Origin: Candidatus Krumholzibacteriia bacterium
GTDB taxonomy: Bacteria > Krumholzibacteriota > Krumholzibacteriia > LZORAL124-64-63
Direction of reading: 5' to 3'
NCBI GenBank assembly: GCA_030590265.1
Contig: JAUUYW010000004.1
Span: forward strand, 1 to 28,359
DNA length: 28,359 bases
Shown: piece by piece, positions 16,094 to 23,979 of the stretch
Position numbering within the stretch: the first letter of the stretch is position 1
Layout of the letters: the number at the start of each line of letters is the position of its first letter
Program-made: the position numbers and the translations under genes
The notes under the pieces: generated by a model
The model's input: only the letters and a program-made list of their open reading frames with translations
Database searches by the model: none
What the model was told of the DNA's origin: nothing

Positions 16094-17828
16094 GCAGCAA
16101 AACCTTGTGGGTTTCCATCAATTCCCCAGACTGCACCATGATGAAATAGGCACCCGATTCCACCTGGCGTCCACCGCCGTCTTTCCCATCCCAGACCAGC
16201 TCATGCTGCCCGGCTGAAAATGACTGTTGGGCCAGGGTGCGAACTTTTCGCCCCCGAAGGTCATGCACTGAAACGATGACCGTTCGTTCCTTGGAAACTT
16301 CAAACCTGATGGTGGTCAAGGGGTTGAAAGGATTGGGCCAGGCGTCGTAGAGGCGCAGGGGTTGCAGCATCCCCGAGCCGGACAACCGGACCCGGTCGAT
16401 CAGGGACAAGGTATCATCCTCATTGACCTGATAGAGGTGGTACAGGAAATTCTGTCCTGTTTTGGGCTGGAGCAGATTGTCGAAAGCAACAAAATTTTCC
16501 AGATCAAGGGCTTGGTAGGATAACTGGATTTGATTCTCCGGATCACTTTCCAGGCTGCGTTTCAGGACAAAATTCAAATCTGTTGATTGATGGGAAATGC
16601 TCCAGAAAATGCGAGGTGTGCCCTTTTCCCATTGGGATTCAAAGTCAATGACAAAGATGGGTGTGATGTCACAACCGACCGACCAGGCACCCATCAAGTC
16701 ACAGGTACCCTCCTGGGGGCCACAAGGGGAATCAGGAGACAAATGAAACCGCAGGTCCTGCCCCGGTTCGGCATTGCAAAACAAGGGGTCCAGGGAAAAA
16801 TTGCCTTTGAGTTGCAGTTGCTCCTCAATGACACCAAACCAGTCGCCCCCGTCATTTCCAAAAATATCGGTGCAGTTGATTATGGGCAGGGAAGACCCAC
16901 CCGAAGCGATGGCCATGCCATCCTGAAAGGCAAAAATGGAGTTGTCGATGTTGGGGGAAGAATCGATGCAAAGCAAGCCACCACCCAGGAACAAGCAGCT
17001 GTTGCTCACGACAGTGCACCCTTCCAGGTTGATTTTGGAATCATGAAAGCTGGCCAGGGCGCCACCGTATCGGGCATTGTTTCCGTAAAAGGTACAAAGT
17101 TGAAAAAACGGCTCAGAATCGTGGTCGGCCATGACAGCCCCACCATAACCCAAGGTGCCACTAGCCCGGTTGCCTGAAAAACTGCATTGGTAGGAAACAG
17201 GGGACGAATCGCCTCGGCAGGAGAGTGCCCCGCCCCATAGGGCTTCGTTTTCCAAAAAGAAACTGTTCTGCAAGTAAGAATTACTGTCGTAGCTGCAATC
17301 GAGGGCCCCGCCACCGCCCTCGGGAGCCGTGTTTCCTTCAAAATGACAATTGCTAATTTGCAGGGTGGAATGGGTGCTGCGAATGGCACCGCCGTGGCCC
17401 TCGGCCGAGTTGTTGATGAAGTGGCAGTTGACCAGATTCAAACGGCTGTTGTTCACCAGAATAGCTCCACCGCTCTGATCGTAGACAGACTCTCCGGTGG
17501 CGGCACCATTGGCAAAGGTCACATTCTGGATGAGGGATGAGGATTCCAGGCTTTCGCACCAGATGATTCGGCCCTGGCCCTGGGCATCAATGACCACCTC
17601 ATTTGGCTGAGCGCCCAGTCCGGTCAGGGTGACTCCAGCTGGGAGCACCAAATTGATTTCATAATAAATACCGGGGGAAATTGTTACCTGATCACCTAGA
17701 TCGGCGTAAACCAGGGCTTCCTCAATAGTATTGAAATCATCAGGAATATTGAACTCGGCTGCGAAAGTGGATGGCCCTGTCATGATGATTGCTGAGATCA
17801 CCAAAAAAACAATAAATTGAAATTTCAT
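16086..17828 (-). CDS. Secreted right-handed beta-helix protein with C-terminal sorting domain
   Basis: A 580-residue exported protein. Residues 1-23 form a signal peptide (ending TFAAEF). A right-handed parallel beta-helix of the pectate-lyase/POMP-repeat type follows (about 25-340). It opens with IPDDFNTIEEALVYADLGDQVTISPGIYYE and has recurring rungs marked by GGAI/GGAL/GGAV plus C.F..N. A mixed segment of about 150 residues leads to a FlgD-Ig-like sorting domain (about 490-580: AWPNPFNPLTTIRF, GRKVRTL, WDGKDGGGRQVESGAYF). The ATG at 17828 has GGAGG 9 bases upstream and starts the signal peptide; the frame is open further upstream but without such support. No catalytic residues could be assigned, so it may be an adhesin or a polysaccharide-binding or -cleaving protein. 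Confidence 0.87.
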   Translation of the reverse strand: MKFQFIVFLVISAIIMTGPSTFAAEFNIPDDFNTIEEALVYADLGDQVTISPGIYYEINLVLPAGVTLTGLGAQPNEVVIDAQGQGRIIWCESLESSSLIQNVTFANGAATGESVYDQSGGAILVNNSRLNLVNCHFINNSAEGHGGAIRSTHSTLQISNCHFEGNTAPEGGGGALDCSYDSNSYLQNSFFLENEALWGGALSCRGDSSPVSYQCSFSGNRASGTLGYGGAVMADHDSEPFFQLCTFYGNNARYGGALASFHDSKINLEGCTVVSNSCLFLGGGLLCIDSSPNIDNSIFAFQDGMAIASGGSSLPIINCTDIFGNDGGDWFGVIEEQLQLKGNFSLDPLFCNAEPGQDLRFHLSPDSPCGPQEGTCDLMGAWSVGCDITPIFVIDFESQWEKGTPRIFWSISHQSTDLNFVLKRSLESDPENQIQLSYQALDLENFVAFDNLLQPKTGQNFLYHLYQVNEDDTLSLIDRVRLSGSGMLQPLRLYDAWPNPFNPLTTIRFEVSKERTVIVSVHDLRGRKVRTLAQQSFSAGQHELVWDGKDGGGRQVESGAYFIMVQSGELMETHKVLLLK

Positions 17829-17903
17829 GTACGTTGGTCCTCCCTGATTCAAAGCGGCTATTAAGTGCGTGAATCTGAAGGTGTGGGCCGCGAGTGCCTT
17901 CCT

Positions 17904-17927
17904 GGCACCCCAAGCAATATGGGTGCC
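17904..17927. repeat. Inverted repeat in the intergenic region
   Basis: GGCACCC (17904-17910) and GGGTGCC (17921-17927) are a perfect 7-base inverted repeat with a 10-base loop, about 75 bases upstream of the beta-helix gene. It has no T tract, so it is a possible operator or leader hairpin. Confidence 0.35.
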
Positions 17928-17980
17928 CAAGACCCCCGTTGGCAACTACGAAATAAAAAAAATGGGCTTTAATCCCCATA

Positions 17981-17997
17981 TTGGGAATGATTCCCAA
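17981..17997. promoter_or_regulatory. Operator-like palindrome
   Basis: TTGGGAATGATTCCCAA has perfect 7-base arms around TGA. It lies in the 276-base region between the divergent beta-helix and FN3-like genes, where a regulator could act on either. Apart from this and the repeat at 17904 nothing else was recognised in this region. Confidence 0.4.
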
Positions 17998-18104
17998 AAA
18001 GAATACACCCTTTGCCAGAAGATGGTTTTTGTTTTACATTGTTGTCCTGTGTGGGATTGCAACCAAGCGGCTTACGACAACAATAAACCAGGTGGTTTAG
18101 ACAA

Positions 18105-18467
18105 ATGATGAGCAAAGCGCTGTCCCTCAATAGGTTGATGTTTTTTGTAGCCTTATGCGTTGTTTTTTGCCTGATGAGTATCGGATTTCCCGTCCGGGGA
18201 GATATTGAAGAGGCCATTGTGGCGGAATACACCTGGACCGCTCCCGAATATGGAACTCCCGTTGATCATTATGTTGCCCAGCTTCTGGTCAATGATGTGG
18301 ACATTCTGACCATTGAAGACTTACCTTCCGAATATGTGAGTGTGGAAGTGGTCTACGGCAACAAGTACTGCATCCGGGTTGCGGGTGTTGACGCCCAGGG
18401 TAACCAGGGTCCTTACTCCGAATGGTCCGAGCCCTACACTCCTGAATTGGGCCCACCTGAATTTTAG
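18105..18467 (+). CDS. Small exported fibronectin type III-like protein
   Basis: A 120-residue protein. A hydrophobic stretch at about residues 10-30 (LMFFVALCVVFCLMSIGF) acts as a signal peptide or membrane anchor. The rest is about the size of one FN3 domain: YTWTAPEYGTPVDHYVAQLLVNDVD, then EYVSVEVVYGNKYCIRVAGVDAQGNQGPYSEWSEPYTP, with the Y-x-[IV]-R-V-x-A-x-D and SEWSEP features typical of FN3. The start is ATG 18105 or the adjacent ATG 18108, with AGGTGG upstream. It lies 27 bases before the YchF-like gene and may be co-transcribed with it, though no functional link is apparent. The function is unknown; binding or scaffolding at the surface is plausible. Confidence 0.75.
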   Translation: MMSKALSLNRLMFFVALCVVFCLMSIGFPVRGDIEEAIVAEYTWTAPEYGTPVDHYVAQLLVNDVDILTIEDLPSEYVSVEVVYGNKYCIRVAGVDAQGNQGPYSEWSEPYTPELGPPEF

Positions 18468-18494
18468 ATTTTATTATTCCCCCTGGAGGCCAGC

Positions 18495-19550
18495 GTGCAA
18501 ATTGGCATCATCGGTGTGAAATTCACCGGAAAAACCACTCTGTTTAATGTCATCACCGGAGCCGGCTTACCTACCGGCCAAGGCGGTGTGGATCCTCATC
18601 TTGCCGTGGGTAAGGTTCCCGATTCCCGACTGAACAAATTGACCGAAATGTTCAACCCCAAGCGAGAAATCCATACCAGCGTGGAGTGGGTGGATATTCC
18701 TGGTTTTCAGGTTGGTGTGGGCACTGCTGGTGCACGAGAAGCTACTCGTTTTCTGGAACATGGCCGCAAAGTGGACGCTTTGGCCCAGGTCATCCGTTGT
18801 TTTGATGGTGGCTTTGGAACTGCGGATCCTTTGGGCGATTTTGAAAACCTCTCCATGGAACTGGCCCTGGCTGATCTGCAAATCGTCGAAAACCGTCTGG
18901 AAAAACTCACCAAGGATAAAGACCGCATGGGCAAAGTGGCCAATCCATTGGAGCCGCCCATGTTTGAACGTTTCCGGGATCAACTCGAGGCAGGCAAGCC
19001 TTTGCGTGATCTGGAAATGAATGTGGATGAAGAAAAAATGTCCTCGGGATACGCCTTCCTGACGGCCAAACCCATGATCGCGGTTTTCAACCTGGAAGAA
19101 GGAGAGGATGCTCCGGCGGATGCGATGAAGGCCGCCCTGGATTCCGGTGCCGAGGTGGTCTCTCTTTGCGCCACCATGGAGGAGGAACTGGCTGAGTTGG
19201 AGCCGGATGAGGTTCGGGAATTCCTTGACGACCTGGGCATCGAAGAACCGGCCATGAATCTGATGATCCGCGCATCCTACCGTGCGTTGAATCTGATCAG
19301 CTTTTTCACCGTGGGACCGGATGAATGCCGGGCCTGGCCCGTGCGCAAGGGAGCTATGGCCCCCATGGCCGCTGGTGTTATTCATTCTGATTTGCAGCGT
19401 GGTTTTATTCGCGCCGAAGTCACAGCCTACGCTGACCTGATGGCCGAGGGCAGCATGTCTGCTGCCAAGGCAGCCAACAAGGTGCGTCTTGAGGGCAAGG
19501 CTTATGAGGTTCAGGATGGGGATATCCTGGAGATTCGGTTCAGCGTGTGA
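18495..19550 (+). CDS. Divergent YchF/OLA1-type nucleotide-binding protein with DUF933/TGS domain
   Basis: A 351-residue TRAFAC-class protein close to YchF in length and order. The P-loop is GVKFTGKT (7-14) rather than the usual GLPNVGKS, the G3-like motif is DIPG (67-70), and the position of the base-specificity motif reads NLEE (199-202), similar to the NxxE of ATP-preferring YchF. A helical insert with ALADLQIVENRLEKL (125-139) is characteristic, and the C-terminal TGS/DUF933 domain (about 268-351) contains GPDECRAWPVRKGAMAPMAAGVIHSD and KVRLEGKAYEVQDGDILEIRF. The start is GTG with CTGGAGG a few bases upstream. The stop overlaps the next gene by 4 bases. YchF binds ribosomes; this divergent form could be a paralogue of the usual one. 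Confidence 0.85.
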   Translation: MQIGIIGVKFTGKTTLFNVITGAGLPTGQGGVDPHLAVGKVPDSRLNKLTEMFNPKREIHTSVEWVDIPGFQVGVGTAGAREATRFLEHGRKVDALAQVIRCFDGGFGTADPLGDFENLSMELALADLQIVENRLEKLTKDKDRMGKVANPLEPPMFERFRDQLEAGKPLRDLEMNVDEEKMSSGYAFLTAKPMIAVFNLEEGEDAPADAMKAALDSGAEVVSLCATMEEELAELEPDEVREFLDDLGIEEPAMNLMIRASYRALNLISFFTVGPDECRAWPVRKGAMAPMAAGVIHSDLQRGFIRAEVTAYADLMAEGSMSAAKAANKVRLEGKAYEVQDGDILEIRFSV

Positions 19551-21532
19551 TCGCCACCGGTGGCAGGCGATGGCTTACTTGGGCCCTTGTGCTCCTGGTG
19601 CTTGTCGTTTGGTGGACAGTCTTGTTGCATCAGTCCGAGTCTTCAATATTTGCGCGAGTTCCTTTGCTGGACGAGCAGCAATATCTGAACGAGGCGCTAC
19701 AACATTCAGATGGTCGTTTGGAGGAGGATTCTTCCGGACGGCCATTTTTTATGTCCCCTTTGTACCCTCGTCTGCTGGTCATGCTGGGAGTGGGAGAGGA
19801 CGCAGCTGATAAACTCGTCTTTTCGGCGGGTTATTTTCGGGCAGTCTATTGGTATCAGATCTTGCTTTGGCTGGGCACGGTGTTTTTGCTGAGATTGATT
19901 GCTGGTCGGCTGTTTTTTGCAGCCATCCCACCCGGGAGAGCTTTTCCCCGCGCATGGTTGCTTTGGTTGCCGTCGGTTTTGTTTATCCTTTATCGGCCGC
20001 TGGCTATATACACCATGATGGTTCTGGTGGAGATGCCCCTGGTTTTCCTGGTCACCCTGCTGCTGTATTTCCTGATTGCCTCACCCCAACACCGGTTGAC
20101 GGCAGGGGCCATGGGGCTAACTCTGGGACTGGCCATATTGCTGCGTGGGTCCATGATGGTTTTGATTCCCCTGGTCTTGCTGGTTTTGTGGCGATGCAAA
20201 ATGCCGCCGCTGGAAAGATCAATTCGTCTGGGTCTCTTTGGAGTCATGCTTGTGGTGGTGATCGCTGCGCCGGTCATTCACAATTCCCGCCTGACGGGAC
20301 ACCTTTCTGCTCCGTCTCTCAATGGTGGCCTCAACCTGTACCTTGGCAATGGGCCCCAAGCCACGGGATTGGGCACAAGCCTTCCGGGTGATTGGCTGAA
20401 CGATCCTGCGGGCACTGCAGAACTGGCCAGACGGCTGCAAAAAGATTCCGTAACGGTTGCTGAGGCCGATCAGCTTTGGCGGCGCCTGGCCACAGAGGCC
20501 ATGGTTGAGGATCCGATCAGGGTCCTGGGTCTGGGGTTAAAAAAGATGCACTTGCAAACCCAGGCCTGGGAGATGGACCAGGTGACCTCTCTGGATGGCT
20601 GGCGCCAGGAAGTTCCCTTGCTGGGTGTTTTGTTTTTGCCCTGGTGGGTTTTGGTGATTCCTGCTTTTTGGGGCCTGGTATCGGTGGTAAGAAATTCTCC
20701 TCGCAATCTTCTGCTCATTCCTGCAGGAGCCCTGTTGAGTTTGATGGTATTCCAGAGTTTGTTCTTTGTGGTCAGTCGTTATCGTATGGTTTTGGTGCCC
20801 ATTTTGTGTCTGCTGGCCCTGGCTGGTATTCTGGAGGCCATGCGGGTAGTGCGAACTTCTGGCCCACTGGCGGCTCGACTGCTAAAGGCCTTCCCGGTGC
20901 TGATTGTTTCCATCCTGCTGGTTATCCCTTGGGGCCTGAATTCAGTTCGGTCGGCCTGGGAACCTTTGACTTTGGCTAACCATGCCCAGCGCTGGGCTGT
21001 TTTGGGATCCGTGGAAAAAGACCCTTTGGCACTGCAAAGAGCGGTGGAAATTTATGGGGCCTCTGTGGATCAATGGCCCGATCAGTCGGGGCCGTACCTG
21101 GGATATGCGGCGGTGTTGCGAGAATTGGATCGTCCGGCCGAAGCTGATGAAATAGTGGAGCAGGGTATCCAACGTGTCGCAGCCAATCTGGATCTGCGGC
21201 GGGAATTGCTCGCTGTTCATCTGGCCGCCGGTCGCCTCAACCAGGCCCTCGATGCAGGCCAACGTCTGCTGCGCGATTATCCGCACGATGCCGAGACTTT
21301 GCACAATGTTTCGGTCTTGCTGGCTCGCAGGGGTCAGCTGGATGAAGCAGTCGTCATGGCCCGTCGACTGATCAATGCGCATCCGGCCCAGGCCCAGGGT
21401 TATGTGGATCTGGGAATTTTGTTGGTCAGGGCCGGGCAAGTGGATCAAGCTCGGGAAATTTTTCAACAAGGTCTGGTGGCAAATCCCGGAAATCCTCTCC
21501 TGACCAAAAATCTCAACCGGATTGCCCAATAG
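19547..21532 (+). CDS. GT-C type membrane glycosyltransferase with C-terminal TPR repeats
   Basis: A 661-residue protein with multiple membrane segments over about residues 8-475, resembling the PMT/ArnT (GT39/GT83) superfamily. After the first membrane helix comes the acidic motif LLDEQQYLNEA (D42-E43), which in GT-C enzymes sits in the first external loop and is catalytic, and then SPLYPRLLVML. This suggests transfer of a sugar from a polyprenyl-phosphate donor on the outer face of the inner membrane. Residues about 505-660 are soluble TPR repeats (YLGYAAVLRELDRPAEADEI, HNVSVLLARRGQLDEA, YVDLGILLVRAGQVDQA). The start is GTG, overlapping the YchF stop by 4 bases (GTGA), so the two are translationally coupled. 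Acceptor and donor are unknown. Confidence 0.78.
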   Translation: MIATGGRRWLTWALVLLVLVVWWTVLLHQSESSIFARVPLLDEQQYLNEALQHSDGRLEEDSSGRPFFMSPLYPRLLVMLGVGEDAADKLVFSAGYFRAVYWYQILLWLGTVFLLRLIAGRLFFAAIPPGRAFPRAWLLWLPSVLFILYRPLAIYTMMVLVEMPLVFLVTLLLYFLIASPQHRLTAGAMGLTLGLAILLRGSMMVLIPLVLLVLWRCKMPPLERSIRLGLFGVMLVVVIAAPVIHNSRLTGHLSAPSLNGGLNLYLGNGPQATGLGTSLPGDWLNDPAGTAELARRLQKDSVTVAEADQLWRRLATEAMVEDPIRVLGLGLKKMHLQTQAWEMDQVTSLDGWRQEVPLLGVLFLPWWVLVIPAFWGLVSVVRNSPRNLLLIPAGALLSLMVFQSLFFVVSRYRMVLVPILCLLALAGILEAMRVVRTSGPLAARLLKAFPVLIVSILLVIPWGLNSVRSAWEPLTLANHAQRWAVLGSVEKDPLALQRAVEIYGASVDQWPDQSGPYLGYAAVLRELDRPAEADEIVEQGIQRVAANLDLRRELLAVHLAAGRLNQALDAGQRLLRDYPHDAETLHNVSVLLARRGQLDEAVVMARRLINAHPAQAQGYVDLGILLVRAGQVDQAREIFQQGLVANPGNPLLTKNLNRIAQ

Positions 21533-21576
21533 CCCTCCGGACAATTAGATATTTTTTTCCGTTTCGCCGATGGTTT

Positions 21577-21605
21577 TTCAAACGCCCCGCGTTTAGTGGT
21601 TTGAA
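21577..21605. promoter_or_regulatory. Inverted repeat upstream of the ECF locus
   Basis: TTCAAAC (21577-21583) and GTTTGAA (21599-21605) form a perfect 7-base inverted repeat about 50 bases upstream of the first Spy-like gene. It could be an operator; no clear ECF-type promoter could be assigned. Confidence 0.35.
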
Positions 21606-21654
21606 CAGGGCAAGAGAAACTCATTCACCCGGGTGAAATCCCATGGAGAAAAAA

Positions 21655-22266
21655 ATGAAAAACCTGAACACAAACCAAAAACGGGCACTCGTTGTCGTTC
21701 CCATTCTGCTGATTGTACTGGCAGGTGCCGGATTGGCCACTGCCCAGGGTATGGGCCATGGCAAAGGAATGGGCAGTGGCCCCCACGGTGGCTTTGGTGA
21801 TGGCGATTCCGAATTTGGCCCAGGTCATCGTCTGGAAATGATGGCCAAACGATTGGACTTGAGTGACGACCAGCAGGCCAGCATCAAGAAAATTTTTGAA
21901 GATGGCCGCAAAGACGGTCTGGAAAAACGCAAGGAACTGATGCGCCTGCGCAATGAAATGCAGGGCGAAATGCTCAAGGACACTCCTTCGGAAAAAACGG
22001 TGCTCAGCATCAACGACAAAATGGGTGCACTGAAAACCGAGATGAAGGCTTTGCGCCTGAAAACCCGTTTGGCCGTCAGGCAAGAGTTGACACCGGAGCA
22101 GCGTGATCAGATGCTGGCCATGGGTGGCCATGGTGGGCAAGGCGGATTTGGCAAAAAAGGCGGCCGGGGTGGACATCACAGCCAGTGCGGCAGCAAAAGA
22201 TTCGGTGACTGTGACGGTTCCCGAGGCGGCCAAGGTTACCATCGTGGTGGAAATTTCGGGAAATAA
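21655..22266 (+). CDS. Periplasmic Spy/CpxP-like protein with Gly/His-rich tail
   Basis: A 203-residue exported protein. The signal peptide (about residues 1-31) ends in ATAQG. A Gly/His-rich region follows (GMGHGKGMG), then an alpha-helical Spy/CpxP-type core (about 60-155) with LDLSDDQQASIKKIF and the LTXXQ-like motif LTPEQRDQM. The tail of about 45 residues is very rich in Gly, His, Lys and Arg, with two cysteines. Such proteins act as periplasmic chaperones or metal-responsive sensors. The ATG at 21655 has GGAG 6 bases upstream; the ATG at 21643 would place that GGAG inside the gene and is less likely. It is first in a cluster with a sigma factor, an anti-sigma-like protein and a second protein of the same fold. 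Confidence 0.8.
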   Translation: MKNLNTNQKRALVVVPILLIVLAGAGLATAQGMGHGKGMGSGPHGGFGDGDSEFGPGHRLEMMAKRLDLSDDQQASIKKIFEDGRKDGLEKRKELMRLRNEMQGEMLKDTPSEKTVLSINDKMGALKTEMKALRLKTRLAVRQELTPEQRDQMLAMGGHGGQGGFGKKGGRGGHHSQCGSKRFGDCDGSRGGQGYHRGGNFGK

Positions 22267-22295
22267 CAACGAACAGGTTTTAGAGGGTGCAGTCA

Positions 22296-22856
22296 GTGCC
22301 AAGCAACACTCATGATGATGCCCTCATGGCCGCCACGGCAAGAGGAGAGGAGGCGGCTTTCCGTCTCCTCGTTCAGCGTTGGGAAAGCCAGGTTCGGGCG
22401 TTCCTCATTCACATGCTCTCGTCGGTGGAAGAAGCCGAAGACCTGACCCAGGATACATTTGTTCAGGTGTTCCGCAAAGCCGCTCGGTACCATGGGGAAG
22501 GGAAGTTTCAGAGCTGGTTGTTTCGCATCGCCGGAAATTTGGCCCGCAGCAAATTGCGGCGTCGAAAAATTCTGGGTTGGGTGAGTTTCAATCCCGACTT
22601 CCATGACCGGGCCGATCAAAACGATAGTCCGGCAAGGCAACTGGAAAGAAAAAATGACGCAGAAATGGTGCAGGCAGCCATGGCAAAATTACCCCAGAGA
22701 CAACGGCAGGCTTTGGTCTTGCACCGTTTTCAGGGGATGAAGTACAAAGAAATCGCTGAAGCCATGGATGTGACGGTGCCGGCGGTGGAGTCACTGATTC
22801 AGCGAGCCATGGGGCAACTGCGCACCATGCTACAAGGAAAGGCGGACAGGTCATGA
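22296..22856 (+). CDS. ECF-type RNA polymerase sigma factor
   Basis: A 186-residue sigma-70 family factor with only regions 2 and 4. Region 2 spans about residues 20-92 (FRLLVQRWESQVRAFLIHML, AEDLTQDTFVQVFRKA, KFQSWLFRIAGNLARSKLRRRK). Region 4 spans about 125-180 (LPQRQRQALVLHRFQGMKYKEIAEAMDVTVPAVESLIQRA). A short linker between them is rich in Asp and Asn. The GTG at 22296 follows GAGGG by 8 bases and is preferred over the GTG at 22287, which overlaps that site. It overlaps the next gene by 4 bases (ATGA). By analogy with CnrH and RpoE it would direct an envelope-stress or metal-response regulon and be held inactive by the downstream membrane protein. Confidence 0.93.
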   Translation: MPSNTHDDALMAATARGEEAAFRLLVQRWESQVRAFLIHMLSSVEEAEDLTQDTFVQVFRKAARYHGEGKFQSWLFRIAGNLARSKLRRRKILGWVSFNPDFHDRADQNDSPARQLERKNDAEMVQAAMAKLPQRQRQALVLHRFQGMKYKEIAEAMDVTVPAVESLIQRAMGQLRTMLQGKADRS

Positions 22857-23254
22857 CCAACGAACATGAAAAATTCCATGGCCGGACTCAAGCCGAAAAA
22901 GAGTTGTGGGAATTGCTGGGCGAAGGCCGAATTCAGACCAAGGGTGCGGTTCCCAGTGTGTGGCCCCAGGTTCAACAGCGAACCTTTGGCTCCCCTGAGA
23001 GAAACCTTCAGGCAGGCAACAGTTGGTTCTTTGGCGGGCGGCAATGGGTGAGAGCCTCTCTGGCTGCCAGTGCAGTGGCAGCAGGTTTGATGGCCGGGAT
23101 TTTGGTTCCGGGCTTTTCCAGTCAAGCCGGTGCCGATGAAACCAACAGTGATTTGTGGGTCAGCGAAGCTTCCTGGCTCGACGTAACGGCCACCGATGGT
23201 TTGGCGGGCATTTGGCTGAACCCGGGTTTGTCAGACGAAAGTGACGGCTCATGA
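22853..23254 (+). CDS. Putative one-pass membrane anti-sigma factor
   Basis: A 133-residue protein identified mainly from context. About 66 N-terminal residues (EKELWELLGEGR, VPSVWPQVQQRTF) would face the cytoplasm and bind the sigma factor. One membrane helix follows (about 69-90, ASLAASAVAAGLMAGILVPGF), then about 43 periplasmic residues. It contains no cysteine, so it is not a zinc-type (ZAS) anti-sigma factor. The VWPQV segment is typical of N-terminal regions in proteins encoded after ECF factors. The gene overlaps the sigma gene and the next gene by 4 bases each, so the three products are made together. Confidence 0.68.
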   Translation: MTNEHEKFHGRTQAEKELWELLGEGRIQTKGAVPSVWPQVQQRTFGSPERNLQAGNSWFFGGRQWVRASLAASAVAAGLMAGILVPGFSSQAGADETNSDLWVSEASWLDVTATDGLAGIWLNPGLSDESDGS

Positions 23255-23811
23255 AGAAAATCCTGATTCTCGTTTTGTTGCTTTCGGTGGGTTTGAACAT
23301 CGGTTTTGGCCTTCGATTTTTGCGGGATGACGAAGGCAATAACCGGGGGAAACCAGGTTGGGGAGCCCGGGGCGGATTAGATTCCGGCCGGCATGGAGGT
23401 CCTGGTCACCGCGGGGGGGACCGAGATGGAACTTTCTGGCGCGGGGTAATGGAACGCCGGTTGGACCAAGTGGCTGATCAACTGGGTTTGGCTGACGAGC
23501 AAGCCGAGTCCTTCAAAATGGCCCATAAAGCGGCCGCGGAAAAATTTCTGGCTCAGAGAATTCTGGTCAAGGAGGCCCGTGGTCGGCTCATGGCTGCGGT
23601 CTCCCAAGAGGATTATGATACGGCCGCCCTCAGACCTTTGATTGCTGATGTTGGCCGTCAACAGGCTAAATTGGACTCAATGGTGACCGAAACAATGCTC
23701 CAGGAAATGGAAATTCTCAACGAAGATCAGCGCCGTCTTTACCTGAACATCCTGCCTCTGAACCGATTTGGGGGGCGCAGCAGCGGCCAGGGTCACCAGC
23801 CGAGGCATTGA
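23251..23811 (+). CDS. Periplasmic metal-resistance/Spy-CnrX-like sensor protein
   Basis: A 186-residue protein with an N-terminal signal or anchor helix (about 2-22, KKILILVLLLSVGLNIGFGL). A Gly/Arg/His-rich linker follows (about 28-64), then a helical hairpin (about 70-165) with LGLADEQAESFKMAHKAA, EARGRLMAAVSQEDYDTAALRPLIADV, MLQEMEILNEDQRRLYL and a short tail with HQPRH. This pattern fits the heavy-metal-resistance/CnrX group of the CpxP superfamily. The ATG overlaps the stop of the anti-sigma-like gene (ATGA). Its position beside sigma and anti-sigma suggests that it senses periplasmic metal or misfolded protein and signals to the membrane protein. Confidence 0.75.
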   Translation: MKKILILVLLLSVGLNIGFGLRFLRDDEGNNRGKPGWGARGGLDSGRHGGPGHRGGDRDGTFWRGVMERRLDQVADQLGLADEQAESFKMAHKAAAEKFLAQRILVKEARGRLMAAVSQEDYDTAALRPLIADVGRQQAKLDSMVTETMLQEMEILNEDQRRLYLNILPLNRFGGRSSGQGHQPRH

Positions 23812-23872
23812 GGTCCGGGATTCATTCCCAAGGGTTCTGTGGTGTGATCCTGTGGTCCGGCCAATAATCAAG

Positions 23873-23902
23873 TTGACAGCCAAGCTGCCCATTTCTTATC
23901 TA
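23873..23902 (+). promoter_or_regulatory. Sigma-70-like promoter for the TPR lipoprotein gene
   Basis: A perfect TTGACA -35 box (23873-23878) is followed after 17-18 bases by TTATCT/TATCTA (23896-23902), a partial -10. It gives a leader of about 70 bases. Nothing else was recognised in the 168-base gap. Confidence 0.5.
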
Positions 23903-23979
23903 TTACAGGCGAAGTGGCGGGTTTCCGTCGTTTAATTAGTTTGATATCGGGCGTCTTATTAGGCAAATAGGGGTTTTTA

